The notes under the pieces are model-generated. The model saw nothing but the letters and a program-made list of their open reading frames with translations, was not told where the DNA came from and ran no database searches. 61,542 nucleotides of DNA from Frankiales bacterium. GTDB lineage: Bacteria > Actinomycetota > Actinomycetes > S36-B12 > CAIYMF01. The DNA is taken from the NCBI GenBank assembly GCA_016125335.1, contig WGLY01000029.1, positions 1-61,542 of the forward strand. Direction: 5' to 3'. The position numbers were made by a program, and so were the translations under genes. Shown here one piece after another: positions 17,107 to 25,760 of the stretch (the stretch's first letter is position 1; each line of letters begins with the position of its first letter).

Positions 17107-17532
17107 TCAGCGGCCCTCGAGCGCGTCCGCGGCGGCGGCCGAGGAGTCGCGCAGGAAGAGCGTGCAGCGGGTGGCCTCGTCGTCCTCGCCGATGGCGGCG
17201 GCGGCGCGTGCGAGCGCGTGCAGGCAGCGCAGGAACCCGCGGTTGGGCTCGTGCTCCCACGGCACCGGCCCGTGCCCACGCCAGCCGTTGCGCCGCAAGG
17301 CGTCCAGGCCGCGGTGGTAGCCGACCCGGGCGAAGGCGTACGACTCCACCACCCGGCCCTCGGCGTGGGCCTGGTCCGCGAGCACGCTCCAGACCAGGCT
17401 GCTCGTGGGGTGCGCGGCGGCGACGGCGTAGGGGTCCTGCCCGGCCTCGAGCGCCTCGCGCGGAGCGGGGTCGTCGGGCAGCAGGGTGGGCTCCGGGCCG
17501 CCGACGAGGTTCTGGTCGATCGGTGTGGTCAC
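17107..17532 (-). CDS. DUF3151 family protein
   Basis: A 141-residue actinobacterial protein of unknown function. Recognisable stretches are NLVGGPEPTLLPDD, SSLVWSVLADQAH, SYAFARVGYHRGLDALRRNGW and EPNRGFLRCLHALARAAAAIGE, which match the DUF3151 pattern. It is helical and soluble, without a signal peptide. I chose the GTG at 17532 because it gives the usual family length; CAGGAT seven bases upstream may be a weak leaderless -10. The FAD oxidoreductase gene starts two bases after its stop. Confidence 0.8.
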   Translation of the reverse strand: MTTPIDQNLVGGPEPTLLPDDPAPREALEAGQDPYAVAAAHPTSSLVWSVLADQAHAEGRVVESYAFARVGYHRGLDALRRNGWRGHGPVPWEHEPNRGFLRCLHALARAAAAIGEDDEATRCTLFLRDSSAAAADALEGR

Positions 17533-17603
17533 GCGCTCGATCCTGCCGCAGCGGGCCGCGGGCCGCATCGGCCCCTCCCGTCGCGGCAGTTCGGGGGGTT
17601 CGC

Positions 17604-17806
17604 GCTGGGGCCGACCCTCCGGGCCTGCGGGCCGCCACCGCCGGCACCGCGTGGGCTCGGGCCGGCCTCGTCGGCCTCCGAGCGGCGGCGGAGTGGGAGC
17701 ACGGCGGTGGGTTCAGGCCGGCGTCCGCAGCCTGCGGGAGGCGGCCGGGTGAGCGTACGGCGTGGGCTCACGCCGGCCTCCGCAGCCTGCGGGCCGCCAC
17801 CGCGGG
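17604..17806. repeat. Degenerate tandem repeat, period about 55 bp
   Basis: Units beginning near 17604, 17651, 17707 and 17762 share the pattern GTGGGCTCAGGCCGGC, then TCCGCAGCCTGCGGG, then GCCACCG. The last unit overlaps the 3' end of the AbiEi-like gene (stop at 17768), so the array seems to derive from, or feed into, that coding end. CCGCAGCCTGCGG forms a small hairpin in two units. Confidence 0.6.
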
Positions 17807-18817
17807 CTGGAGGTACAGGGCGCGGCCGAGCCGGGCGATGATCGTGGCGCCCGTCTCGCCCGCGACCCAGCGGACCACGCGCCACCCTGCCGCCTCGAGG
17901 TCCGCCTGGCGGGCACGCTCCGCCCGCATCGCCGCGCGGATCTGCGCCGAGGTGCTGCCGTACTTCGCGACGCCGTCGGCCTCGCCCACCACGCGGCGCT
18001 CCTCCCAGACGAAGTCGCCGACGTACGGAGCGCCCGAGGCGCCCACGATCGGGAGGTTGAGCTCCGGGACGGGCATGCGGACGGCGAGGATCCAGCCGCG
18101 GGACCAGCTCTCGAACGGCGAGGCGCTCGCCGGGTCCGCCGCCTCCACCGCCGCCCGTGCCGTGCGCACGCCCGGCCAGCCCACCATCGGCTCGACCACG
18201 GCCGCGAGCCGCGCCCTGGCCTGCTCGATCGCGGCGCTCGGGACTCGGCGGCCCCGCAGCTCGCGGTCGAGGTCCGGGTATGCCGGCCGCAGCAGCTCGC
18301 GCAGCGCGCCGTCGACCGCGACCAGGGCGTGCGGAAGGTCCCCCGGCCGGGCGAGGTCGACGGCGGTGCGCGCGACGTCGGTGACACGAACGCCGTCGAC
18401 GACGACGACCGACGAGGCCGGCAGCGCCGAGGCGTGCACGCGGAGGCCGGCGTCCTCGCGCTCCGCCTGGCCGGGGATCGTCACGTGGATCCGGTCGTCG
18501 TGGACGTCCGGCGTCCACAGGCCGAGCAGCCTCGCGGCGGACGTGTGGCTGAACGCCGCCGAGGGCGCCAGCCGGCGTGCGGTGGCCCGCAGGCGGGCGG
18601 CGTGCAGGTCGTCGCCGAGCACCAGCTGGCGGCCGGAGTCCGGGGCGGCGGCGTACACGCCCCGGCGCTCGCGCACGAGGAGCCCGTGCTCGACCGCGCG
18701 GGCGATCCGGCCCGGCGACCAGCCGGTGGCGAGCAGCTCGTCGCGCGACCAGGGGCCGGGGCCGAGGGACGAGTGGAGGGCGTCGACACGGGCACGCGTG
18801 GAGCGGTGGGCAGCCAT
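17768..18817 (-). CDS. AbiEi-like winged-helix protein with a C-terminal nuclease-like domain
   Basis: 349 residues. The N-terminal part, SRDELLATGWSPGRIARAVEHG then LLVRERRGVYAAA, matches the winged-helix N-terminal domain of type IV antitoxin AbiEi relatives. The middle (AFSHTSAARLLGLWTP, VRVTDVARTAVDLAR) is the usual actinobacterial continuation. The C-terminus has YVGDFVWEERRVVGEADG, which resembles the Asp...Glu-x-Asp pattern of DUF559/Vsr-type nuclease folds. No AbiEii nucleotidyltransferase toxin lies nearby, so it is probably a stand-alone member rather than a working type IV pair. Its 3' end runs into a degenerate tandem repeat. Confidence 0.7.
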   Translation of the reverse strand: MAAHRSTRARVDALHSSLGPGPWSRDELLATGWSPGRIARAVEHGLLVRERRGVYAAAPDSGRQLVLGDDLHAARLRATARRLAPSAAFSHTSAARLLGLWTPDVHDDRIHVTIPGQAEREDAGLRVHASALPASSVVVVDGVRVTDVARTAVDLARPGDLPHALVAVDGALRELLRPAYPDLDRELRGRRVPSAAIEQARARLAAVVEPMVGWPGVRTARAAVEAADPASASPFESWSRGWILAVRMPVPELNLPIVGASGAPYVGDFVWEERRVVGEADGVAKYGSTSAQIRAAMRAERARQADLEAAGWRVVRWVAGETGATIIARLGRALYLQPAVAARRLRRPA

Positions 18818-18913
18818 GCCGCGACGGTGCCGCGGCCGGCCGCGACGGCCGGGCTGCGCCGCCCGGCCCTGTGCCCGACACGCCGCCGGCGCCGCCCGTG
18901 CCCCGCCGTCCAC

Positions 18914-18982
18914 CCCCGTCGTTACTGCCCGAAAACCCGGAAAATGCGCCAGTTTCCGGTCATTGCGGCAGTAACGACGGGG
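18914..18982. repeat. Palindromic element, copy 3
   Basis: Perfect 16-bp arms CCCCGTCGTTACTGCC (18914-18929) and GGCAGTAACGACGGGG (18967-18982). An inner pair, CCGGAAA (18937-18943) and TTTCCGG (18953-18959), makes a long interrupted hairpin. It ends 12 bases before the fbaA stop codon region. Confidence 0.9.
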
Positions 18983-18993
18983 TGGAGCGGGGG

Positions 18994-20016
<1,023 letters not shown>

Positions 20017-20214
20017 GGCGAACGCGCTCCTCGAACGTGGAACAGGGGTCCGTCGGGCGACGCTGCCCAGCGGGCTTCACGCGTTCATCCTTCCACGCGG
20101 CCGCCGCGGGCTTCCACGCGCGCGACGAACTGCCGGACCGGACGCCGTCCCCGCACGTGCCGGACGGCGGCGGCCAGGAGCCGGTGAGGTGCGCGGCCCC
20201 GCGGACCGCTGCGC

Positions 20215-20589
20215 TCAGACGGCGTGCCGGTCCGGGCCGCCGAGCAGACCGAGCACCACGACCTCCGCGAGCACCAGCACCACGGCGGCCGTCGTCCACC
20301 CCGCGGCGACCAGCCCCACCGCGGCGAGCAGGAACAGCCCGGCCTCCACGGCCAGGCGGGCCGCGAGCGGGAGCCGCACCCGGCGCCGCGGCGAGAGCAG
20401 CATCCCCCACACCACGACGACCGCCGCGCACGCGACGAGGCCGACCACCCAGCCCAGCAGCCCGCCGACGACGACCACGCCGACGACGAGGAACGAGCCC
20501 CACAGCGCCAGCTCGAGCAGGAAGCGCAGCCCGAGCAGCACCACGACACCGGCCCCCATGCGGGCCGGCGCCCCCTCCTGCTCCTGCAT
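20215..20589 (-). CDS. YrdB/DUF2568-family membrane protein
   Basis: A 124-residue protein made mostly of four hydrophobic segments (around residues 12-30, 33-52, 53-68 and 80-112), separated by the basic stretch SPRRRVRLPLAAR. The RFLLELALWG opening of the first helix matches the YrdB/DUF2568 family of small inner-membrane proteins of unknown function. ATG at 20589; CACCCT lies six bases upstream in the same spacing as the leaderless promoters. The DNA between this gene and fbaA (20017-20214) holds the aldolase leader and nothing else I can identify. Confidence 0.7.
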   Translation of the reverse strand: MQEQEGAPARMGAGVVVLLGLRFLLELALWGSFLVVGVVVVGGLLGWVVGLVACAAVVVVWGMLLSPRRRVRLPLAARLAVEAGLFLLAAVGLVAAGWTTAAVVLVLAEVVVLGLLGGPDRHAV

Positions 20590-20654
20590 GGCGCCAGGGT
20601 GCCGTGCCGGGCCGCCGTCCGCGACCACGTCGGCCCGACTGCCCGGGAGGCGGC

Positions 20655-21416
20655 TCAGGGGCCGGCGGCGGCCGGCGGTCCCGGGTGCTGGCCGAACACG
20701 TGCCGGCGCACCCAGGCGTGCATCGCGATCGCGGCGGCCGCTCCGACGTTGACCGATCGGGTCGAGCCGAACTGCGTGATCGAGACGGTGAGGTCGCACG
20801 CCGCGAGCGCCGCGTCCGACAGGCCGGCGCCCTCCTGGCCGAAGATCAGCACGCACGCGCGCGGCAGGTCGCAGGTCTCCAGCGGCAGCGACCCCGCCAC
20901 GTTGTCGACCCCGACCACCACGAGGCCCGACGACGACGCCCACTGCGCGAGCGACTCGGCGTCGTCGTGATGGGCGACGTGCAGATAGCGGTCGGTCACC
21001 ATCGCACCGCGCCGGTTCCACCGGCGACGGCCCACCACCCGCACGGACGCGGCGTTGAACGCGTTGGCGGTGCGCACGACCGACCCGATGTTGAAGTCGT
21101 GCGCGAGGTTCTCGATCGCCACGTGGAAGGGATGCCGCGCCGTGTCGAGGTCGGCGACGATCGCCTCGACGCTCCAGTAGCGGTAGCGGTCCACCACGTT
21201 GCGGCGGTCGCCCTCGCGCAGCAGGTCCTCGTCGTACTGCGGGCCGACCGGCCACGGCCGCGGGTGCGGCCCGACCCCGACGTCGTCCGCGGATCCCGAT
21301 CGCCCGTCCATCCGGGCCGGGGTCCCGTCGACGCCCGAGACGTCGGCGTCGTCGGCGTCGTCCGCGCCGCCGGGGTCGCCGGAGCCGTCGGCGTCGCGCC
21401 CGGGACCGCCCTGCAT
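20655..21416 (-). CDS. SpoU/TrmH-family RNA 2'-O-methyltransferase
   Basis: A 253-residue SPOUT methyltransferase that likely methylates a tRNA or rRNA ribose with S-adenosylmethionine. The three family motifs are clear: ENLAHDFNIGSVVRTANAF, VLIFGQEGAGLSD, and ITQFGSTRSVNVGAAAAIA. An acidic, low-complexity N-terminal tail of about 60 residues (DPGGADDADDADVSG) precedes the catalytic domain and is not part of the family. The start ATG 21416 has TAGGGT exactly six bases upstream, an element that overlaps the -10 of the divergent DedA gene. Confidence 0.85.
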   Translation of the reverse strand: MQGGPGRDADGSGDPGGADDADDADVSGVDGTPARMDGRSGSADDVGVGPHPRPWPVGPQYDEDLLREGDRRNVVDRYRYWSVEAIVADLDTARHPFHVAIENLAHDFNIGSVVRTANAFNAASVRVVGRRRWNRRGAMVTDRYLHVAHHDDAESLAQWASSSGLVVVGVDNVAGSLPLETCDLPRACVLIFGQEGAGLSDAALAACDLTVSITQFGSTRSVNVGAAAAIAMHAWVRRHVFGQHPGPPAAAGP

Positions 21417-21422
21417 GCCGCC

Positions 21423-21432
21423 ACCCTAGGCT
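21423..21432. promoter_or_regulatory. Overlapping back-to-back -10 elements driving two divergent leaderless genes
   Basis: The ten bases ACCCTAGGCT read as TAGGCT on the plus strand (21427-21432) and TAGGGT on the minus strand (21428-21423), sharing two bases. Each is exactly six bases from a start codon: GTG 21439 on the plus strand, ATG 21416 on the minus strand. Confidence 0.6.
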
Positions 21433-21438
21433 CGAGGC

Positions 21439-22119
21439 GTGTTCCCGGACCCGGACCTCGGCGCGCTCACCGCGGTCGCGGTCTACGCCGTGGTGTGGGG
21501 CTTCCTGTTCGCCGAGTGCGGGCTGCTGCTCGGGTTCCTGCTCCCCGGCGACACCATCCTCTTCGGCGCCGGCCTGCTGGCCGCCTCCCCGAGCAGCGAC
21601 GTCAGCCTCTGGCTGCTCGTGGCGGGGTCGTTCGTGGCGGCGGTCGCCGGCAACGAGGTGGGCTACCGAACCGGGCGACGCTACGGCCGCGGCTGGCTCG
21701 AGCGCCGCGAGTCCGGCCGCGCCGCCGAGCAACTGCGCCGCACGGAGCGGTTCTACGAGCGCTACGGCTGGTTCTCGGTGGTGGTCGCGCGCTGGATCCC
21801 GTGGGTGCGCACGTTCACCCCCGTGGTGGCCGGCACCGCCGCCATGCGCCACCGGTCCTACACGTCGGCCAACGTCGTCGGCGCGCTCAGCTGGGCGGTC
21901 GCGCTGCCGATCGTCGGGTACGTCGCCTACCAGTACCCCGTGGTGCGCACGGTCTCGTTCGCGATCGCCGGGGTGTTCGTCACCGTGTCGCTCGTGGGGC
22001 TGGCGGTGCTGCTGGTGCGCGACGCCGTCCGGCGCCGCCGCGGGCGCGCCGAGCAACGGGCCGGCGAGCCGCCCGCCGGACGCCCCGACGGCGGACTCAG
22101 CGGGGACACATCCTCGTGA
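21439..22119 (+). CDS. DedA/SNARE-associated-family membrane protein
   Basis: A 226-residue integral membrane protein of the DedA family, whose members are implicated in lipid (undecaprenyl phosphate or phosphatidylethanolamine) translocation. Family marks: GLLLGFLLPGDTILFGAG (Pro-Gly-Asp in the re-entrant segment), AGNEVGYRTGRRYG, FYERYGWFSVVVARWIPWVR with the conserved Arg and Pro, and FTPVVAGTAAMRH. Several helices follow, and a basic tail ends the protein. The GTG start at 21439 fits a leaderless message. A second DedA gene follows 16 bases after the stop. Confidence 0.88.
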   Translation: MFPDPDLGALTAVAVYAVVWGFLFAECGLLLGFLLPGDTILFGAGLLAASPSSDVSLWLLVAGSFVAAVAGNEVGYRTGRRYGRGWLERRESGRAAEQLRRTERFYERYGWFSVVVARWIPWVRTFTPVVAGTAAMRHRSYTSANVVGALSWAVALPIVGYVAYQYPVVRTVSFAIAGVFVTVSLVGLAVLLVRDAVRRRRGRAEQRAGEPPAGRPDGGLSGDTSS

Positions 22120-22121
22120 CG

Positions 22122-22127
22122 TAGCCT
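22122..22127 (+). promoter_or_regulatory. -10 element for a leaderless second DedA transcript
   Basis: TAGCCT eight bases before the GTG at 22136, immediately after the stop of the first DedA gene. Confidence 0.45.
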
Positions 22128-22135
22128 CGACGCCC

Positions 22136-22822
22136 GTGACCACCGCACACGCCCTGGCCGCCGTCTCCGCCCTCGGACCCGAGTGGATGCAGCCGCAGTA
22201 CATCCTCGACAAGTTCGGCACCTGGGCGTTCGTCGCCGTGATGGTCATCCTGTTCGTCGAGTGCGGCCTGTTCCTGTTCTTCCTGCCCGGCGACTCGCTG
22301 CTGTTCGTCACCGGGCTCTACATCGCCAAGGGCGCCTCGGGCGACAGCGGCGGCCTGCACATCCCGCTGTGGCTCGCGTGCGTGCTGCTCTCCGCCGCGG
22401 CGATCGCGGGCAACGTGTCCGGCTACTGGATCGGCAGCAAGGCCGGCCCGGCGCTGTTCCACCGGCCCGACTCGCGGCTGCTCAAGCCCGAGTACGTCGA
22501 GCAGACCCACGCCTTCTTCGAGAAGTACGGCCCGCGCGCCATCGTGCTGGCGCGCTTCGTGCCGATCGTGCGCACGTTCATCACCGCGATGGCCGGCGTC
22601 GGCAAGATGCAGTTCCGCACCTACCTCGTCTACACGACGATCGGCGGCATCCTGTGGGCGTCCGGGCTCACGATCCTGGGCTACTTCCTCGGCAACGTGG
22701 AGTTCGTGCAGAAGAACATCGAGCTCATCGCGGTGGTGATCATCGCGCTCTCGCTCGTGCCCGCGGGCGTGGAGTGGTGGCGCGCCCGCCGCGCCCGCGA
22801 CACCGACGCCGCCACCTCCTGA
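22136..22822 (+). CDS. DedA/SNARE-associated-family membrane protein
   Basis: A 228-residue paralogue of the preceding gene. It has FVECGLFLFFLPGDSLLFVTGLY, IAGNVSGYWIGSKAG, HAFFEKYGPRAIVLARFVPIVRTF and ITAMAGVGKMQFRTY, all standard DedA motifs, with helices throughout and a basic C-terminus. The two copies are only moderately alike, so this is an old duplication rather than a recent one. It may use its own promoter (TAGCCT at 22122-22127) as well as read-through. Its end faces the gene at 22848-23513 across 25 bases. Confidence 0.9.
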   Translation: MTTAHALAAVSALGPEWMQPQYILDKFGTWAFVAVMVILFVECGLFLFFLPGDSLLFVTGLYIAKGASGDSGGLHIPLWLACVLLSAAAIAGNVSGYWIGSKAGPALFHRPDSRLLKPEYVEQTHAFFEKYGPRAIVLARFVPIVRTFITAMAGVGKMQFRTYLVYTTIGGILWASGLTILGYFLGNVEFVQKNIELIAVVIIALSLVPAGVEWWRARRARDTDAATS

Positions 22823-22847
22823 GCGAGGACGCCGCAAGCCCGGCGCG

Positions 22848-23513
22848 TCAGGCGTGCCGGGGCATCGAGGGCAGGCGCTCGATCGGGCGCGACCGCCGCT
22901 CGGTGACGATCCCCTGCACCGCCTCCAGGGCCGGCGGCGTCGTCCGGTCCTCGTAGGCCTCCCACGGCACGGCGGCGATCAGCGTGCGCAGCGCGGTGGC
23001 GCGGGCGAACAGGTCGAGCGGCTCGAGCTTGCTGGAGCTGCGCCCGACCAGGCGGTCGTCGCGGGTGACCCAGGTCTGCGCCGGTGCCGCGAGCAGCGCG
23101 CGGCGCACGGTGGCGTCCACCACGGCGCGGGCGAACCACGGCTCGGCCGCGCGCACGACGTAGCGGGCCTCGAAGGTGGGGTCGCCGAGGTGGACGTCGC
23201 GCATCCCGTCGCCCACCTGCGCGACGTGCCGGTCCGCCACCACCATCTCCATGCGCGGCAGCACGCCCGGCGCGACGAGCTCGATGACGGTGCTCCGGCC
23301 GCGCTCCTCGTAGGCCCGCACCGCGACACCCTCGACGTCGCCCACGAGCACGCCGCTGGTGGTGAGGTCCCAGCCCATGGCGCGCGCGTAGCGACGCAGC
23401 CGCACGCGGCGGCTGTGGGTGGCCAGCCAGGACGTGCCGGCCTCGCGCCGCGTCGCGCGGCGCGCAGCCGACGACGACGGCTCGACCGCCGAGGGAGCGC
23501 CATGGGACGGCAC
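22848..23513 (-). CDS. Hypothetical actinobacterial protein
   Basis: 221 residues, not recognised. The first 45 residues are basic and Ser/Ala-rich (for example RRVRLRRYARAMGWDL). The rest looks like a compact alpha/beta domain with VAVRAYEERGRSTVIELVAPG, YVVRAAEPWFARAVVDATVRRALLAAP and TWVTRDDRLVGRSSSKLEPLDLFARA. No signal peptide or membrane helix. GTG at 23513 has a GGGGGTGG ribosome site six bases upstream. It faces the second DedA gene and follows pyrE on the same strand after 137 bases, a gap holding only a short ACGTC-rich palindrome. Confidence 0.65.
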   Translation of the reverse strand: MPSHGAPSAVEPSSSAARRATRREAGTSWLATHSRRVRLRRYARAMGWDLTTSGVLVGDVEGVAVRAYEERGRSTVIELVAPGVLPRMEMVVADRHVAQVGDGMRDVHLGDPTFEARYVVRAAEPWFARAVVDATVRRALLAAPAQTWVTRDDRLVGRSSSKLEPLDLFARATALRTLIAAVPWEAYEDRTTPPALEAVQGIVTERRSRPIERLPSMPRHA

Positions 23514-23650
23514 TCGCGACCACCCCCCATCGGACGTCCCCCAGACGGACGTCTCCTGGCGTTGTCGGCGCCGGGGCCGCGATCGGGATGCGCCGAACGG
23601 GTGAGGGGACGCCGAACCCGCAGGTCAGGGGCGCGAGCGCAGGGTGGCCG

Positions 23651-24196
23651 TCAGGCCAGGCCGAGGTCGGCCAGCGTGTAGGCCGCGAGGTAGGGCAGGC
23701 CGGCGGCCTCGACCACGGGGGCGGCCCCGCGCTCGACGATCACGGCGACCGCCACCACCTCGGCGCCGGCCTCGCGCAGCGCCTCCACCGCCGTCATGAC
23801 CGAGCCGCCGGTGGTGGAGGTGTCCTCCACGGCGAGCACGCGGCGGCCCGCGACGTCCGGGCCCTCGATCCGCCGCTGGAGGCCGTGGGCCTTCTCGCTC
23901 TTGCGCACCACGAAGGCGTCGAGGCTGCGGCCCCGGGCGGCTGCGGCGTGCAGCATCGCGGTGGCGACGGGGTCGGCGCCCAGGGTGAGGCCGCCCACCG
24001 CGTCGTAGTCGAGGTCCGCAGTGAGGTCGAGCATCACGCGGCCGATGCGGGGGGCGGTCGCCCCGTCGAGGGTCACGCGGCGCAGGTCGACGTAGTAGTC
24101 GGCCTCGCGCCCGCTGGAGAGGATGACGCGGCCGTGCACGACCGCCTTGTCGAGGATGTCCTGGCGGAGCTGGGCGCGGTCGTCGGCTGCAGTCAC
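23651..24196 (-). CDS. pyrE: Orotate phosphoribosyltransferase
   Basis: PyrE converts orotate and PRPP to OMP in pyrimidine synthesis. The 181-residue protein has the type I phosphoribosyltransferase PRPP motif VLAVEDTSTTGGSVMTAVEA near residue 115, plus SSGREADYYVDLRRVTL and AFVVRKSEKAHG. I choose the GTG at 24196 (MTAADDRAQLRQ) over a TTG nine bases further out, because TAGCCT at 24205-24210 would be eight bases from this GTG but would abut the TTG. It stands alone here, away from other pyr genes. Confidence 0.93.
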   Translation of the reverse strand: MTAADDRAQLRQDILDKAVVHGRVILSSGREADYYVDLRRVTLDGATAPRIGRVMLDLTADLDYDAVGGLTLGADPVATAMLHAAAARGRSLDAFVVRKSEKAHGLQRRIEGPDVAGRRVLAVEDTSTTGGSVMTAVEALREAGAEVVAVAVIVERGAAPVVEAAGLPYLAAYTLADLGLA

Positions 24197-24204
24197 GGGT
24201 CGCA

Positions 24205-24210
24205 AGGCTA
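24205..24210 (-). promoter_or_regulatory. -10 element for a leaderless pyrE transcript
   Basis: TAGCCT on the minus strand, eight bases before the GTG at 24196. Confidence 0.45.
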
Positions 24211-24240
24211 GCCGCCGACGGCGTAGGGCAGGGTGGACGG

Positions 24241-24762
24241 GTGAGCACCTCCACCATCGTCCTGTGCCCGCGGCTGCCCGGGCAGGAGCCGGCGTACGAC
24301 GGCGCCGACGTCGTCGACGCGATCCTCGACGACGCGCGCGCCTCCGGACTGCGCACGCTCTCGCCCTACGCCACCGCCGACGCCGCCGACGACCTGCGCA
24401 CCCAGCGGGCGCACTGGGTGGCCCAGCTCGCGGTGGCGCTCACCACGGCAGGCATCGTGCCGCCGGTGCTGCTGGTGCTCGGCGGCGCGAGCGGCGCCAT
24501 GGCGCCGGCGCTCGGCTTCGCGCAGAAGGCGTCGCGCCGCGCGGTGAGCGGCTACGTCCTCGTCGACGCCGCGACACCGCCCGCCGACGCCGGCGGTGGC
24601 GACTGGCCGGACGCGCCGGTGGCCTACGTCGCCTCGCCGGCGGCCGACCCGCTCGAGGTCAACCAGGCGCGCCTGCGGGGGTGGGACGTCGTCGAGGTGG
24701 CCTCGCTCGCGCCCGACGCCCTGGCCGACGCCGTGCTGCGCCGGGCGGTCGACCAGCGCTGA
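24241..24762 (+). CDS. Hypothetical protein, possibly alpha/beta-hydrolase-like
   Basis: 173 residues, soluble, divergent from pyrE. Stretches such as TIVLCPRLPGQEP, VPPVLLVLGGASGAMAPALGFAQ and SGYVLVDAATPPA suggest an alternating alpha/beta fold, and GGASGA sits where a hydrolase nucleophile elbow would be. The rest of a catalytic triad is not evident, so I do not assign an activity. GTG start at 24241, about 12 bases after TAGGGC; neither a ribosome site nor the usual leaderless spacing is clear. Confidence 0.65.
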   Translation: MSTSTIVLCPRLPGQEPAYDGADVVDAILDDARASGLRTLSPYATADAADDLRTQRAHWVAQLAVALTTAGIVPPVLLVLGGASGAMAPALGFAQKASRRAVSGYVLVDAATPPADAGGGDWPDAPVAYVASPAADPLEVNQARLRGWDVVEVASLAPDALADAVLRRAVDQR

Positions 24763-24828
24763 GCGCCTGAGCCCGGAGCCCGCGCGCCGCGCGACCGGCG
24801 CGCGCACGGACCGGTGCGGGACCGCCGG

Positions 24829-24915
24829 CGCACCGCTACCGGCGCGCGAGGCGGTCCGGCCCGGAGGCGCCGGCGTACCGCTACCGGCGCGCGAGACGGT
24901 CCGGCCCGCGGACGC
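24829..24915. repeat. 45-bp tandem duplication spanning a stop codon
   Basis: The block CGCTACCGGCGCGCGAG, then CGGTCCGGCCCG, occurs at about 24834 and again at about 24879, an offset of 45 bases. It covers the last codons and the TAG stop of the dehydrogenase at 24881-25657, so a second in-phase copy of the protein end, including its stop, lies just downstream. Confidence 0.65.
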
Positions 24916-25657
24916 CGGACGCGCGCCGCACCACGGGGCGGGGCAGGTAGCGCGCCAGGGTCGAGAGCACCTTGTACTGCGCGCCGGGTACCGACACCGG
25001 CTTGCCCCGCCCGAAGTCCGCGAGGGCGCCGCGCACGAGGTCGGGCGCGTCGAGCCACATCCAGTCGGGCAGGTGCGAGACGTCCATGCCCCCGCGCTGG
25101 TGGAACTCGGTGTGGGTGAAGCCGGGGCACAGCGCCATCACGCGCACGCCGGTGCCGTGCAGCTGCCGGTCGACCGACTCCGAGAAGACCGTCGTCCAGG
25201 CCTTGGCCGCGCTGTAGCTGCCGCCGGCGATGAACCCGGCCACGCTCGAGACGTTGATGACCCCGCCCGTCCCGCGGCCCACCATGCCGGGCAGCGCCGC
25301 GTGGGTGAGGCGCATGGTGGCGGTGACCAGCACGTCGAGCATGGCCTGCTCGGCGTCGAGGTCGCCGCCGACGAACGACTGGTTGACGCCGAAGCCCGCG
25401 TTGTTCACCAGCAGGTCCACCGGGCGGGCGTCGTCGGCGAGACGGTCCGCCACGGCCGCGAGCGCCGTCCGGTCGGTGAGGTCGGCGGGGAGCACCTCGA
25501 CCCGCACCCGGTGGGCGCGGCCGAGCTCGTCGGCGTACGCCGTGAGCCGCTCGACGTCGCGGGCCACGAGCACGAGGTCGTCGCCGCGGGCGGCGAGCTG
25601 GCGGGCGAACTCGGCTCCGATGCCGGCGGTCGCGCCGGTCACGAGTGCGGTGGTCAT
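24881..25657 (-). CDS. Short-chain dehydrogenase/reductase
   Basis: A 258-residue classical SDR. Cofactor motif TGATAGIGAEFARQLAARG, NNAG at LLVNNAGFGVNQS, catalytic Ser in INVSSVAGF, and YSAAK (Tyr-x-x-x-Lys) near residue 147. The downstream LCPGFTHTEFHQR and the tail GAQYKVLSTLARYLPRPVVRR resemble the DltE/short-chain acyl dehydrogenase branch. ARDVERL after the second strand suggests NADP preference. Substrate unknown. The stop lies inside a 45-bp tandem duplication. Confidence 0.87.
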   Translation of the reverse strand: MTTALVTGATAGIGAEFARQLAARGDDLVLVARDVERLTAYADELGRAHRVRVEVLPADLTDRTALAAVADRLADDARPVDLLVNNAGFGVNQSFVGGDLDAEQAMLDVLVTATMRLTHAALPGMVGRGTGGVINVSSVAGFIAGGSYSAAKAWTTVFSESVDRQLHGTGVRVMALCPGFTHTEFHQRGGMDVSHLPDWMWLDAPDLVRGALADFGRGKPVSVPGAQYKVLSTLARYLPRPVVRRASGVRGPDRLARR

Positions 25658-25695
25658 GCCGCCATCCTCGCCCGCACCCCCTCCCCTCGCCCGAC

Positions 25696-25750
25696 GTCAC
25701 TGGTGAAACGGTCGCTTCCTGGCCCCGGAAGCAGCCGTTTCACCAGTGAC
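25696..25750. repeat. Palindromic element of a second family (GTCACTGGTGAAACGG)
   Basis: Perfect 16-bp arms GTCACTGGTGAAACGG (25696-25711) and CCGTTTCACCAGTGAC (25735-25750), with an inner GCTTCC/GGAAGC pair, form a long hairpin. It ends about 10 bases before the stop of the dehydrogenase at 25761-26504. Architecture and position match the CGTCGTTACTGCC elements, but the sequence differs. Confidence 0.85.
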
Positions 25751-25760
25751 ATCGCGGGGG

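Noticed and set aside
17105-17647. N-terminal extension of the FAD oxidoreductase
   Set aside because: The region is the DUF3151 gene in another frame; a flavin Rossmann motif should be close to the N-terminus, as it is from GTG 17104.
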